Source: Kiritimatiellia bacterium | Lineage (GTDB): Bacteria > Verrucomicrobiota > Kiritimatiellia > RFP12 > UBA1067 | NCBI GenBank assembly: GCA_017406465.1 | Contig: JAFQYM010000010.1 | Span: 1-64,000, forward strand | Direction: 5' to 3' | DNA: 64,000 nt | Shown here: piece after piece, positions 33,817 to 41,481 of the stretch | Layout: each line of letters opens with the position of its first letter | Position numbering within the stretch: position 1 is the stretch's first letter | Notes under the pieces: model-generated | Told to the model about the DNA's origin: nothing | Databases searched by the model: none | The model's input: the letters and a program-made list of their open reading frames with translations, nothing else | Translations under genes and position numbers: made by a program

Positions 33817-34898
33817 AATACGCGATCATCTCGGACATCCACGCCAACTTGACGGCGCTCAAGAACGTCCTTGCGGACGCCAAGGCGCAAGGTGTCGAGA
33901 AGATTGTCTGCCTCGGCGATGTCGTCGGCTACGGCCCGCTTCCCGCCGAGACCGTGGCGCTTGCGAGGAAGGAATGCTTCATTGTCCTCGCCGGGAACCA
34001 CGATGACGCGGTGTCGGGGCGAGGCGATGCGTCGACGTTCATCGATCTTGCGAAGGAGGCGGTCGATCGCCATCGCGCGGCGCTTTCCGAAGAGGACCTC
34101 GAGTGGCTCAAGTCGCTACCGTACACCTGCACCATAGACAAGGCGGTGGCCGCCCACGGCGATGTCTTCGATCCGCCGAAGTTCTACTACATCCTCGATG
34201 AGAAGGGCGCGGAGGCGAACTTTGCGAAGAGCGACGCGCGTCTCGTTTTCGTCGGGCACACGCACGAGCCAGCGATCTTCCTCACGGGCCGCTCGGGCGC
34301 GGTCTACAAGACGGGCCCGCAGGACTTCACGATTGAGGAGCACAAGCGCTACATCGTGAACCCCGGCTCTGTCGGCTATCCGCGCGAGGCCAGCGGAAAA
34401 TGTTTCTCGTCTTATGTCATCTACGACTCGACGGAGCGCACCGTCGTATTCCGCTACCTGCCTTTCCAGGTGTCGAGCGTCATGCAACGAGGCGAAACGA
34501 AGATGGCGATCGGCAAGCGGCTTGTCGCGGCGATTGCCGCCGCCGTCGCGCTTGTCGTGGCCGCCGCCGTTTGGTCGCTCGCGCCGAAGACGATAGAGGT
34601 TGTAGACGATCCTGCGCTCGTCGTCGAGGAGAAATCGATTCCGCTCGACCCCGACCTGAAGCACGTCAGCGCGAACATTACTCTGGCGAGGGAGTCAGAT
34701 CCCGTCCAGCTTCGCATCGTCTTCGAGTCTCCCTCCGGCACTGTCGTCGGGATGGAGTCGCTCACCGTGAGGCAGTCGTCGAAGAAGGGCATAAAGGTGC
34801 CAGACGGCTCCGCGCGCGCCCGCTTCACCGCGCTCAGGGCGCGGCCCGAGGAAGCACCGAAGATTCTCTTTTTTGCCCCTTCTGCCTCGGTTAAGTAA
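33813..34898 (+). CDS. Calcineurin-like phosphoesterase fused to a membrane segment and C-terminal exported domain
   Basis: 361 residues from a GTG that overlaps the SDR stop. Residues 1-235 are a YfcE/YmdB-like metallophosphoesterase with all metal motifs: SDIHANL, GDVVGYGP, GNHDD, HGDVFDPP and GHTHEP; this part would normally be the whole protein. A hydrophobic segment (about 245-262, AAIAAAVALVVAAAVW) and about 100 more residues of beta-rich sequence follow. The catalytic domain has no export signal, so the predicted topology is cytoplasmic catalytic domain, one membrane crossing and an outer domain. The function of the fusion is unknown. Confidence 0.82.
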   Translation: MKYAIISDIHANLTALKNVLADAKAQGVEKIVCLGDVVGYGPLPAETVALARKECFIVLAGNHDDAVSGRGDASTFIDLAKEAVDRHRAALSEEDLEWLKSLPYTCTIDKAVAAHGDVFDPPKFYYILDEKGAEANFAKSDARLVFVGHTHEPAIFLTGRSGAVYKTGPQDFTIEEHKRYIVNPGSVGYPREASGKCFSSYVIYDSTERTVVFRYLPFQVSSVMQRGETKMAIGKRLVAAIAAAVALVVAAAVWSLAPKTIEVVDDPALVVEEKSIPLDPDLKHVSANITLARESDPVQLRIVFESPSGTVVGMESLTVRQSSKKGIKVPDGSARARFTALRARPEEAPKILFFAPSASVK

Positions 34899-34958
34899 TG
34901 CATTGCCGCACCACTTGATTGATAGCGGCGGCGCGGTAATGAAGGGTCAGCGGTAATG

Positions 34959-35020
34959 AAGGGGCAGAGCTTATTGATACAGTAAAACTGATACAGTAGC
35001 CAAGTTTTTGGTATAATATC
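34959..35020 (+). mobile_element. Solo left end of a RAYT-derived element serving as promoter
   Basis: This stretch repeats the left end of the element at 44226: the same AGAGCTTATTGATACAGT run, the second ACTGATACAGTAG motif and the GTATAAT box. No RAYT remnant and no right end follow. The TATAAT at 35012-35017 is the only promoter seen for the beta-helix gene at 35039. A short duplication (GCGGTAATGAAGGG) precedes it. Confidence 0.65.
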
Positions 35021-35038
35021 AGCCAAAGGAAAAACCGC

Positions 35039-37408
35039 ATGGAGACCGGAATGAGCATGAAGCACGCTCTCGCGCTTGCAGGCCTCTTGGCCGTTGCGCC
35101 TCTCTTTGCCGCGACGATCAATGTGCCGTCGGACCAGGCGACCTTCGCCGCCGCCGTCGCCGCTGCGCAGAATGGCGATACCATCGTTCTGGACGACGGG
35201 ACTTTCACGCTCGCGGCAGACCTCGCGATCGCTGTCAGAGTCACAATCACGTCGCGCACGAACAAGGACGCGTCCATCATTGATACGAAAGGAAAGAATT
35301 TCAAGTTTCAGGCGAGCGGCTGCGTTCTCGACAAGGTGACGGTCGTCAACAGCGCGTCGGGAAACAGCTACAATGCCTCGGCCGGACTCCACGTGAACGC
35401 GCCCGGCTGCTGCATCTCGAACTGCGTCTTCCGGCAGATCGGCAACAATCTCGGTGACAATGCCCGCTGGTCAATCTATTGCGACAAGGCCGATACCACG
35501 ATTTCAGGCTGCATCCTCACGAACAACTACAATCAGTACGCACCCGGCATCAGTATCGCCGGCGGACTCGTCGAGAACTGCCTTATTGCCGACAACAGGT
35601 CAAAAAAGTATTCTTCCAATTATCCGAATCTCGCTTTGGCTGCAAGCGGCGCCACGATCGTCCGCAATTGCACGATTGTCGGCAATGCCCTCTATTACGA
35701 TACCGGTTCGGTTCCGGCGGTTGTGCTGAAGCACGCCAAGGGCATGGTCGTCGAAAACAACATCATCTGGGGCAACACAAACGGGAAGACATCGCCCGCC
35801 CCCAACAACTGGTCGTTCACGACTTACAGACCGGTAGGAACCCCCTATCCTGATGAGGAACGGGATTTCTCCTGCTGGACGAACAACTGCACAACTGGCG
35901 CGGGGACGATTGACGGCCAAGGCGGCAGCGGCAATTTCGAAGCCGATCCGCTGTTTAAGGACGACGGATTCAGCCTGCGTGGCGTTTCGCCCTGCATTGG
36001 CAAGGCGGACACGTGCGCACCCGCGGCGGACGTCTTCGGCCGCCCGCGGCCGGCGCCCGCTTCGCTCGGTGCCGTCGAGTATGTTGCCGGGGATTCAATG
36101 GAGGTTGGCCTGACCGCCAGCGGAACCGGCGTCTTTACGCCTGAATCCGTTACGCTCACGGCGCTCGTCGCAGGGACTTTCACCGAGCCGCTTTCCTACG
36201 CTTTTGACCTCGACAACGACGGCACGGCGGATGTGATTCAAAATTCATCCGTACTCTCGCTTTCGGCTGTCGGCGCCTACCGTCCGTGCGTGACGGTGAC
36301 GGACGCGTCCTCGCCTGCGCGCACGGAGACGGCAGCCTGCGCGGACGAGATTGTCATCTATGATGCGGCGAAAGTCGTCTATGTTGATGCGGCGGCGGCG
36401 GCTCCAGCCAAGCCCTACATGAGCCGCGCCACGGCAACGCCGGATATTGCAACAGCCGTCGGCATCTGCCCGATCGGGGGAACGGTCGTAATCGCCCCCG
36501 GAACCTATACGCCCGCCGAGACCATCTTCCTTTCCAAGTCAATCGCCGTCAGGGGAGAGTCCGACGCCGGCGAAGTCGTTGTCCGTCCGTCGGCCGACAT
36601 CCGCTCGTTTTGGTTAACTGATGCGGCGGCGGAACTTTCCGGCGTGACAGTGGAAGGCCGTGGCCAGGCCTACGCATCCGGCGCCATGATTTATCTGCAA
36701 TCTGGCGGAATCGTCTCCAACTGCGTGCTGCGCAATGTGCCGGCGGGGGTATACATGAACAACAGCCTCTGGGCCGAGGCTGGGCTTGTCACTGGCTGCG
36801 TCGTCACGAATATCGCCAACAACTTCAACTGCGGCATTTATGCCACCGGATCGGCCATCGTCGAGAACTGCCTCGTCGCGGCCTGCTCCAGCAGAAATGA
36901 GGCGGCCGTGAATCCGGCGGCGCGACTGGGGTGTGCGCTCAACCTCGGCGGGAGCGTGAAGGTGCGCAACTGCACAATCGCCGGCAACGCGCTCGCCTAT
37001 TCGACAAAGGATTCGGGCTACAACACTCCAGCCGTCTATGTGACCCCCGGTTTTTCGGGGAAGATCGAAAACTGCGTCTTTGCGGACAACACCTGTCAGA
37101 CGACTTCGGGGGGTGCCTACGTGGCGACGAACGATGTGGCGTTCGGCGCGTCGGTGGTCAGGTATTGTGCCGTGAAGGACGCGCAGGCGGACTATACGGG
37201 GTACGCAGGAATGGTGACGGCAGAGCCGACATTCAAGGCGGGCACATGGATGCCGGCGGCGGGATCGGTGCTGATTGACGCTGGGGACAACACGGTTGAG
37301 GTTTGCTCGCCGGTCGATCTTGCGGGGCGCAAGCGGCGCGTGGGAACGATCGACATCGGCTGCTACGAGAGCCAGTCGGCGAAAGGACTGATTCTGCTCG
37401 TTCGGTAG
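35039..37408 (+). CDS. Exported parallel beta-helix surface protein with C-terminal 'LILLVR' tail
   Basis: 789 residues. A signal peptide (ALALAGLLAVAPLFAA) follows the start; ATG 35051 is an equally good start. Two right-handed beta-helix halves can be seen, each opening with a pectate-lyase-like 'event' phrase (DGTFTLAADLAI; PGTYTPAETIFLSKSIAV) and carrying repeated VENC/VRNC turns (ISNCVFRQ, VRNCTIVGNAL, VENCLVAACSS). A PKD-like stretch (about 360-440) links them. Motifs such as NNIIWGNT and ADPLFKD...SPCIGKADT match choice-of-anchor proteins that bind the cell surface. It ends in SAKGLILLVR. No catalytic residues are identifiable; adhesion or polysaccharide binding is inferred. Confidence 0.8.
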   Translation: METGMSMKHALALAGLLAVAPLFAATINVPSDQATFAAAVAAAQNGDTIVLDDGTFTLAADLAIAVRVTITSRTNKDASIIDTKGKNFKFQASGCVLDKVTVVNSASGNSYNASAGLHVNAPGCCISNCVFRQIGNNLGDNARWSIYCDKADTTISGCILTNNYNQYAPGISIAGGLVENCLIADNRSKKYSSNYPNLALAASGATIVRNCTIVGNALYYDTGSVPAVVLKHAKGMVVENNIIWGNTNGKTSPAPNNWSFTTYRPVGTPYPDEERDFSCWTNNCTTGAGTIDGQGGSGNFEADPLFKDDGFSLRGVSPCIGKADTCAPAADVFGRPRPAPASLGAVEYVAGDSMEVGLTASGTGVFTPESVTLTALVAGTFTEPLSYAFDLDNDGTADVIQNSSVLSLSAVGAYRPCVTVTDASSPARTETAACADEIVIYDAAKVVYVDAAAAAPAKPYMSRATATPDIATAVGICPIGGTVVIAPGTYTPAETIFLSKSIAVRGESDAGEVVVRPSADIRSFWLTDAAAELSGVTVEGRGQAYASGAMIYLQSGGIVSNCVLRNVPAGVYMNNSLWAEAGLVTGCVVTNIANNFNCGIYATGSAIVENCLVAACSSRNEAAVNPAARLGCALNLGGSVKVRNCTIAGNALAYSTKDSGYNTPAVYVTPGFSGKIENCVFADNTCQTTSGGAYVATNDVAFGASVVRYCAVKDAQADYTGYAGMVTAEPTFKAGTWMPAAGSVLIDAGDNTVEVCSPVDLAGRKRRVGTIDIGCYESQSAKGLILLVR

Positions 37409-37416
37409 GAATCCCG

Positions 37417-37474
37417 CGGGGACAGACCCCGGAAAGAGCCTTGTTTTTCAGGCCATTTGCGGGGTCAGTCCCCG
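37417..37474. repeat. Pair of GGGGAC-type palindromes
   Basis: CGGGGACAGACCCCG at 37417-37431 and CGGGGTCAGTCCCCG at 37460-37474, relatives of the palindromes at 262-276 and in the 21-bp repeats around the ATPase. The second is flanked by GGCCATTTGCG on both sides. Confidence 0.5.
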
Positions 37475-37518
37475 GCCATTTGCGCCTGGTAGCCTTTCCG
37501 CTTTTCCAGATGAACGGA

Positions 37519-37544
37519 GGGGGCGCGGGGCCACGCCCCCTTTT
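37519..37544 (+). terminator. Rho-independent terminator after the beta-helix gene
   Basis: Stem GGGGGCG / CGCCCCC around a CGGGGCCA loop, then TTTT. Confidence 0.75.
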
Positions 37545-37579
37545 GCTGTCCCATGCCTCCGCTCGCGTTCGAAAAATGG

Positions 37580-37585
37580 TATAAT
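37580..37585 (+). promoter_or_regulatory. Extended -10 promoter of the TAT-type phosphoesterase gene
   Basis: AAATGGTATAATGTC, with GAGGGAG upstream of the ATG at 37609. Confidence 0.6.
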
Positions 37586-37608
37586 GTCGGCCACGAGGGA
37601 GAACGCGA

Positions 37609-38451
37609 ATGATGACGAAAATCGAACGCAGGAACTTTATTTTCGGGATCGCCGCCGCGGGCCTCGTGCCCGCCGCCGCCGTCGCGGACGAAAACGGCGG
37701 TCCGCGGCGCGTGCGCATCGCGCACATGACCGACCCGCAGTTTGGCTTCGGCCGGACGGCGCAGGACCATGAGGCAAACTACGCCGCCGACCTCGCGCGC
37801 TTCGAGCGCGCGGTCGCGCGCGTCAACGCCCTCAAGCCGGATCTCGCGCTCATTACGGGCGACATGACGCACCGGCCGGAGGATGTTGTCCGGGACTGGC
37901 CGCGCCTTCTCGGCATGTTCGAGGTCCCCGTCGCCGTCGCGCCCGGCAACCACGACATGGGCCAGAAGGTCTCGAAGGAGAACCGCGACCGGTATCTTTC
38001 CGTCTTTGGTTCCGACTATCGGGCGCTTGACGTGAAGGGCTGGCGCATCATCGTCGGGAACACCCAGTTCTGGCGCGAGACGGATCTCACGGCCGAGAAG
38101 GAGAGGTACGAGGCCTGGCTGAAGGACGAGCTCGACAAGGCGAAGGTCTTCGGCGGCCGCGTTATTCTCGCCGGGCATATCCCGCCGTTCACCGACAGAG
38201 TCGAAGAGCCGGACAGCTACGAGAATTGCGCGAAGGAAAGTCGACGCAAGAGGCTTGACGCCTATCTTGCCGCCGGCGCGAGGTTCTTCCTCGCGGGGCA
38301 CACGCACCGCATGATCGCGCATGGATGGAAGGATCTGACGATTCTGAACGCCGAGACGACGTCCTGGAACTTCGACTGGCGGCCCTATGGATTCCGCCTG
38401 TTCGAGGCGGCGTGCGAAACCGATTGTTCCTATTCTTTTGTGGAGGTTTGA
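37609..38451 (+). CDS. Exported metallophosphoesterase with TAT-like signal
   Basis: 280 residues. The N-terminus IERRNFIFGIAAAGLVPAAA has the twin-arginine look. The calcineurin-like metal motifs follow: MTDPQFG, GDMTHRPED, GNHDMGQ, AGHIPPF and AGHTHRM. Family members hydrolyse phosphomonoesters or diesters; the substrate is unknown. The TGA stop is the first base of a conserved flank of the RAYT-derived element (38457-38686), as is also the case for the SASA gene, which suggests the element trimmed or reset the gene end. Confidence 0.87.
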   Translation: MMTKIERRNFIFGIAAAGLVPAAAVADENGGPRRVRIAHMTDPQFGFGRTAQDHEANYAADLARFERAVARVNALKPDLALITGDMTHRPEDVVRDWPRLLGMFEVPVAVAPGNHDMGQKVSKENRDRYLSVFGSDYRALDVKGWRIIVGNTQFWRETDLTAEKERYEAWLKDELDKAKVFGGRVILAGHIPPFTDRVEEPDSYENCAKESRRKRLDAYLAAGARFFLAGHTHRMIAHGWKDLTILNAETTSWNFDWRPYGFRLFEAACETDCSYSFVEV

Positions 38452-38456
38452 GGCTA

Positions 38457-38686
38457 CAGGGTCAGACCTGATTGCCACAGTAAATTACCACAGTAGCGGG
38501 AGTTTATGATATACTGTTCGGCATGAGACGTTGCAGGATAAGTCTTCCAAATCGGTGCTATCACCTAATCAGTCGTGTCGCCCACCGCGTGTTGGAATGG
38601 GGCAAGCGGCGGATCGAAAGGGTTGCGCCGCTATGACAATGAAAACCTACTGTGGCAATTTACTGTGGCAATCAGGTCTGACCCTG
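38457..38686. mobile_element. RAYT-derived miniature element, copy 1 (230 bp)
   Basis: Terminal inverted repeats of 40 bp (38457-38496 and 38647-38686) match at 39 of 40 positions. Each holds two tandem copies of a TTGCCACAGTA-like motif. Between them lie a TATACT promoter and a short RAYT N-terminal frame. Flanks GAGGCTA (left) and TTGGCTC (right) are also shared with copy 2. Confidence 0.85.
38523..38636 (+). pseudogene. Internally deleted RAYT transposase remnant (37 codons)
   Basis: Begins like REP-associated tyrosine transposases (NRCYHLISRVAHRV, residues 10-23), then jumps to an unrelated short end, RIERVAPL. The HUH and Tyr motifs are absent. The TATACT box is 7 nt before its ATG. Confidence 0.7.
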
Positions 38687-38722
38687 TTGGCTCTCGATTG
38701 ATCTTTATGGTATGAGAGCGAA

Positions 38723-39793
38723 ATGAAGAAGGTAGCATTTCTGTCGGTGACATTGGGTGTCCTCGGCGTGTTTGCCGCAGAGATGCGCTTGAACCCCCTG
38801 TTTTCCGACAACATGGTTTTCGCAGCTGGGAAGCCGATGCGCGTATTCGGTAACGGAGATGGTGAGGCAGCCGTCAGGATCGGCGAGAGAGAGGTGCGTG
38901 CGCAGTCTGTCAACAGTAGCTGGGTTGTTGAGCTGCCATGGCTTTTCGAAGTCGGGAAAACGTATGAATTGGAGGTTGTCCTGAACGGCAGGGCAAGGAC
39001 TATTCACAACGTACGCATAGGCGAAGTATGGCTGATGTCCGGACAGTCCAACATGCAGTTCAAGCTGAAGGAGGAGTCAGGGTATCCGGGAAATGCTGCG
39101 GACGATGCCGACATCGCCTATTTCAACTGCAAGCGTCCTGGTGGTTCGGACAGGTTTGGCCCTAAAGACGGCTGGGTCGTTGCAACTAAAGACAGCGTCG
39201 GCGACTGGAGCGCACTTGGCTGGCTTTTCGCGCGAGAGCGCAGGAAGCGGAGCGCGATGCCGGTTGGAATCGTCTGCTGCTGTCAGGGCGCTTCTACGAT
39301 ACAGGCGTGGCTGCCGGATGCGGTGGCGTTGGAAAGCCGCTATCAGGTGCCCAGAGCGGAGATGCACGCAGACCACTTTTCAGCAAAATACCATTGGAAT
39401 AAACCGTTTGGGCAGCTCTATGCAACGATGTTCCAGACTCTTGTTCCGTATTCTTTCTCTGGCGTCATTTGGTATCAAGGGGAAAGCAATACGGGGAAGG
39501 GGGAGTACAAGATTTATCCTGAATTGCTTGAACGCATGATCGATATTTGGCGAAGCGATTTGCGCGATCCGGTTCTCAATTTCACTGTGGTGCGAATTGC
39601 AGATTTCGATTTTCGAGCCGACGACGGCTGGCGAAACATCCAGAAGGCGATCGATTCAATGCCGATGCGCAGCAAAGGCATCCGTGTAGTGTCGAGTCAT
39701 GTCCTTCCTGCTGAGACTAATGAGATTCACCCGCCGACAAAATCCAGGCTTGCTCGCGCTCTCGCGGAGTCCATCGGCACCGATCACCTCTGA
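38723..39793 (+). CDS. Exported SASA-type esterase (sialate O-acetylesterase-like)
   Basis: A 356-residue secreted esterase predicted to remove O-acetyl groups from sialic acid or other sugars. Signal peptide 1-19 (VTLGVLGVFAAE). A small N-terminal beta domain precedes the SGNH-like catalytic part: block I MSGQSNMQF (Ser near 117), CQGASTIQAW, WYQGESNTGKG, and EIHPPTK carrying the likely His. It is shorter than usual for the family, with the C-terminal beta region missing. GC is lower than in neighbours, and two 230-bp RAYT-derived elements bracket it, so transfer or a composite insertion is plausible. Confidence 0.85.
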   Translation: MKKVAFLSVTLGVLGVFAAEMRLNPLFSDNMVFAAGKPMRVFGNGDGEAAVRIGEREVRAQSVNSSWVVELPWLFEVGKTYELEVVLNGRARTIHNVRIGEVWLMSGQSNMQFKLKEESGYPGNAADDADIAYFNCKRPGGSDRFGPKDGWVVATKDSVGDWSALGWLFARERRKRSAMPVGIVCCCQGASTIQAWLPDAVALESRYQVPRAEMHADHFSAKYHWNKPFGQLYATMFQTLVPYSFSGVIWYQGESNTGKGEYKIYPELLERMIDIWRSDLRDPVLNFTVVRIADFDFRADDGWRNIQKAIDSMPMRSKGIRVVSSHVLPAETNEIHPPTKSRLARALAESIGTDHL

Positions 39794-39798
39794 GGCTA

Positions 39799-40028
39799 CA
39801 GGGTCAGACATGGTTACCACAGTAAATTACCACAATAGCGGGAGTTTATGATATACTGTTCGGCATGAGACGTTGCAGGATAAATCTTCCAGATCGGTGC
39901 TATCACTTGATCAGCCGAGTGGCACACCGCGCGTTTGAAGGGGGCAAACTGCGAATCGAAAGGGTCGCGCCGCTATGACAAGGAAAACCTACTGTGGCAA
40001 TCTACTGTGGCAATCAGGTCTGACCCTG
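39799..40028. mobile_element. RAYT-derived miniature element, copy 2 (230 bp)
   Basis: Same length and layout as copy 1, with inverted repeats at 39799-39838 and 39989-40028 (a few mismatches, for example ATGGTTACC in place of CTGATTGCC). The right flank TGTTGGCT is repeated three times (about 40026-40060). Confidence 0.85.
39865..39978 (+). pseudogene. RAYT transposase remnant in copy 2 (37 codons)
   Basis: Same length as the remnant in copy 1 and with the same ends (RCYHLISRVAHRAF at the start, LRIERVAPL at the stop). Several base changes separate the two, so the truncation happened before the copies spread. Confidence 0.7.
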
Positions 40029-40107
40029 TTGGCTCCCACTGTTGGCTTCTGTTGGCTCCCGTTGTCGTGTTGCACTATCGGCGCTTGTTCAGGAAGGGGG
40101 TGAAACG

Positions 40108-41457
40108 GTGAAGTCGGTTTTTCTTGCGGCGTTTGCCTCTCTTGCGGCGGTTCTGCCCGCGCCGCTGCGCGCGGCGGAGGCGCCGTCTGCGAAGCCGCTC
40201 CTGCGCGTGGCGGTTTTGAGCGACATCCAGGGCTATCCTTATGCCGAGGATGCCGGGATGCGAAATCTCGAGCGTGCGCTCGATGTGCTTGCCGGCTTCC
40301 ACCCCGACGACGTCGTCAATGCCGGCGACATCAGCGACACCGGACGCGACGCGGCGGCCGTCGCCTACTACAAAAAGCGTTGCGACGCGCGGCTCGGGCC
40401 TTTGCCGCACATCGCCTGCATGGGAAACCACGAACTGGCCTTCATCCCCGACGAGCTCAAGGCCCAGCGCACCGTCGCGGCCATCCGGCGCGACTTCAAC
40501 GCCGTCTTCGGCTATCCGGCCGGTTCGCGCGCCGTCCGGCGGACGATTGGCGGGTACGACTTCGTCGCGCTGTCGCTCTCGGACTGCGCTGGCTACACGG
40601 ACGACGAGCTTGCGGAACTCAAGGGGCTGCTCGATGCATCCGTCGCGCGGGATGCATCGAAGCCGATCTTCGTCGTGACGCACTACCACCCGCAGAACAC
40701 CGTCAACGATTCCGCGTCGTGGTGGATGGGCGGCGGCCTGCGGCGTTTGCTCGACGGCTATGCGCAGGTCGTGAGCCTCTCGGGCCATACGCACGCCCCG
40801 CTTCAGGATCCACGGTCGATCTGGCAGGGCGGTTTCACGGCGATTGAGACTTCCACGCTTTGCTATGGCTGCATCTTCAACGATCCGCCGGCGGCGAATC
40901 AGGTTTCGTCGCTTCTGCCTTACGGACACGAATCGGTCGGCTTCCTGCTCATCGAAGTCTTTGCGGACCGCATTGCCATCCGCCGCTTCTCCGCGTGCGA
41001 CCGGCGGGAAATCGAGCCGGCGACGCCGTGGTCGGTCAAACTGCCGTACTGTCCCGAGGAGGCGGTGTACGCGCCAGGCGCGCGTCGCGCGTGTGCGCCG
41101 CAGTTCGCGGGCGATCCGCGGCCGACGCTGTGGTACGACTACGGCTTCGTCTACTTGATGTTCGACGCGGCGTCGGCGGGCGGCCCCGTGATGGGCTATC
41201 GCATTGAACTTGCGCAGAAAGGCGGCGGCGTGCGGTCGTACCTGCATCTGGCGGACTTCTACCGCGTGGCGGCGCACCGCAGCTCGCGCGTGGTCTTTCG
41301 CGCGCCGCCCGAATCGCTCAAGCCCGGCAAGACCTACCATTGCGCCATTCGCCCCGTCGGGTTCTTCGGCGAGACGGGCCGTGCGGCGGAATGGTTTTTC
41401 ACGATTGACGCCAACTATCCAATCAAGGACGAACCGCCTCTCTCCGTTCAGGAGTAG
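40108..41457 (+). CDS. Exported calcineurin-like phosphoesterase with C-terminal beta domain
   Basis: 449 residues from GTG 40108, which sits behind AGGAAGGGGG and opens a good signal peptide (VFLAAFASLAAVLPAPLRAAEA). Metal motifs: LSDIQGYPY, NAGDISDTGRD, CMGNHELAF, VVTHYHPQN and LSGHTHAPL. Residues from about 290 on form a beta-sandwich extension (YAPGARRACAPQF, TYHCAIRPVGFFGETG), which looks fibronectin-like. The substrate is unknown. The upstream frame to 40042 overlaps repeat DNA of the RAYT element and is rejected. It is followed 24 bp later by a surface protein gene. Confidence 0.85.
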   Translation: MKSVFLAAFASLAAVLPAPLRAAEAPSAKPLLRVAVLSDIQGYPYAEDAGMRNLERALDVLAGFHPDDVVNAGDISDTGRDAAAVAYYKKRCDARLGPLPHIACMGNHELAFIPDELKAQRTVAAIRRDFNAVFGYPAGSRAVRRTIGGYDFVALSLSDCAGYTDDELAELKGLLDASVARDASKPIFVVTHYHPQNTVNDSASWWMGGGLRRLLDGYAQVVSLSGHTHAPLQDPRSIWQGGFTAIETSTLCYGCIFNDPPAANQVSSLLPYGHESVGFLLIEVFADRIAIRRFSACDRREIEPATPWSVKLPYCPEEAVYAPGARRACAPQFAGDPRPTLWYDYGFVYLMFDAASAGGPVMGYRIELAQKGGGVRSYLHLADFYRVAAHRSSRVVFRAPPESLKPGKTYHCAIRPVGFFGETGRAAEWFFTIDANYPIKDEPPLSVQE

Positions 41458-41481
41458 GGTTCTGCACAAAGGAGGAGCGCA

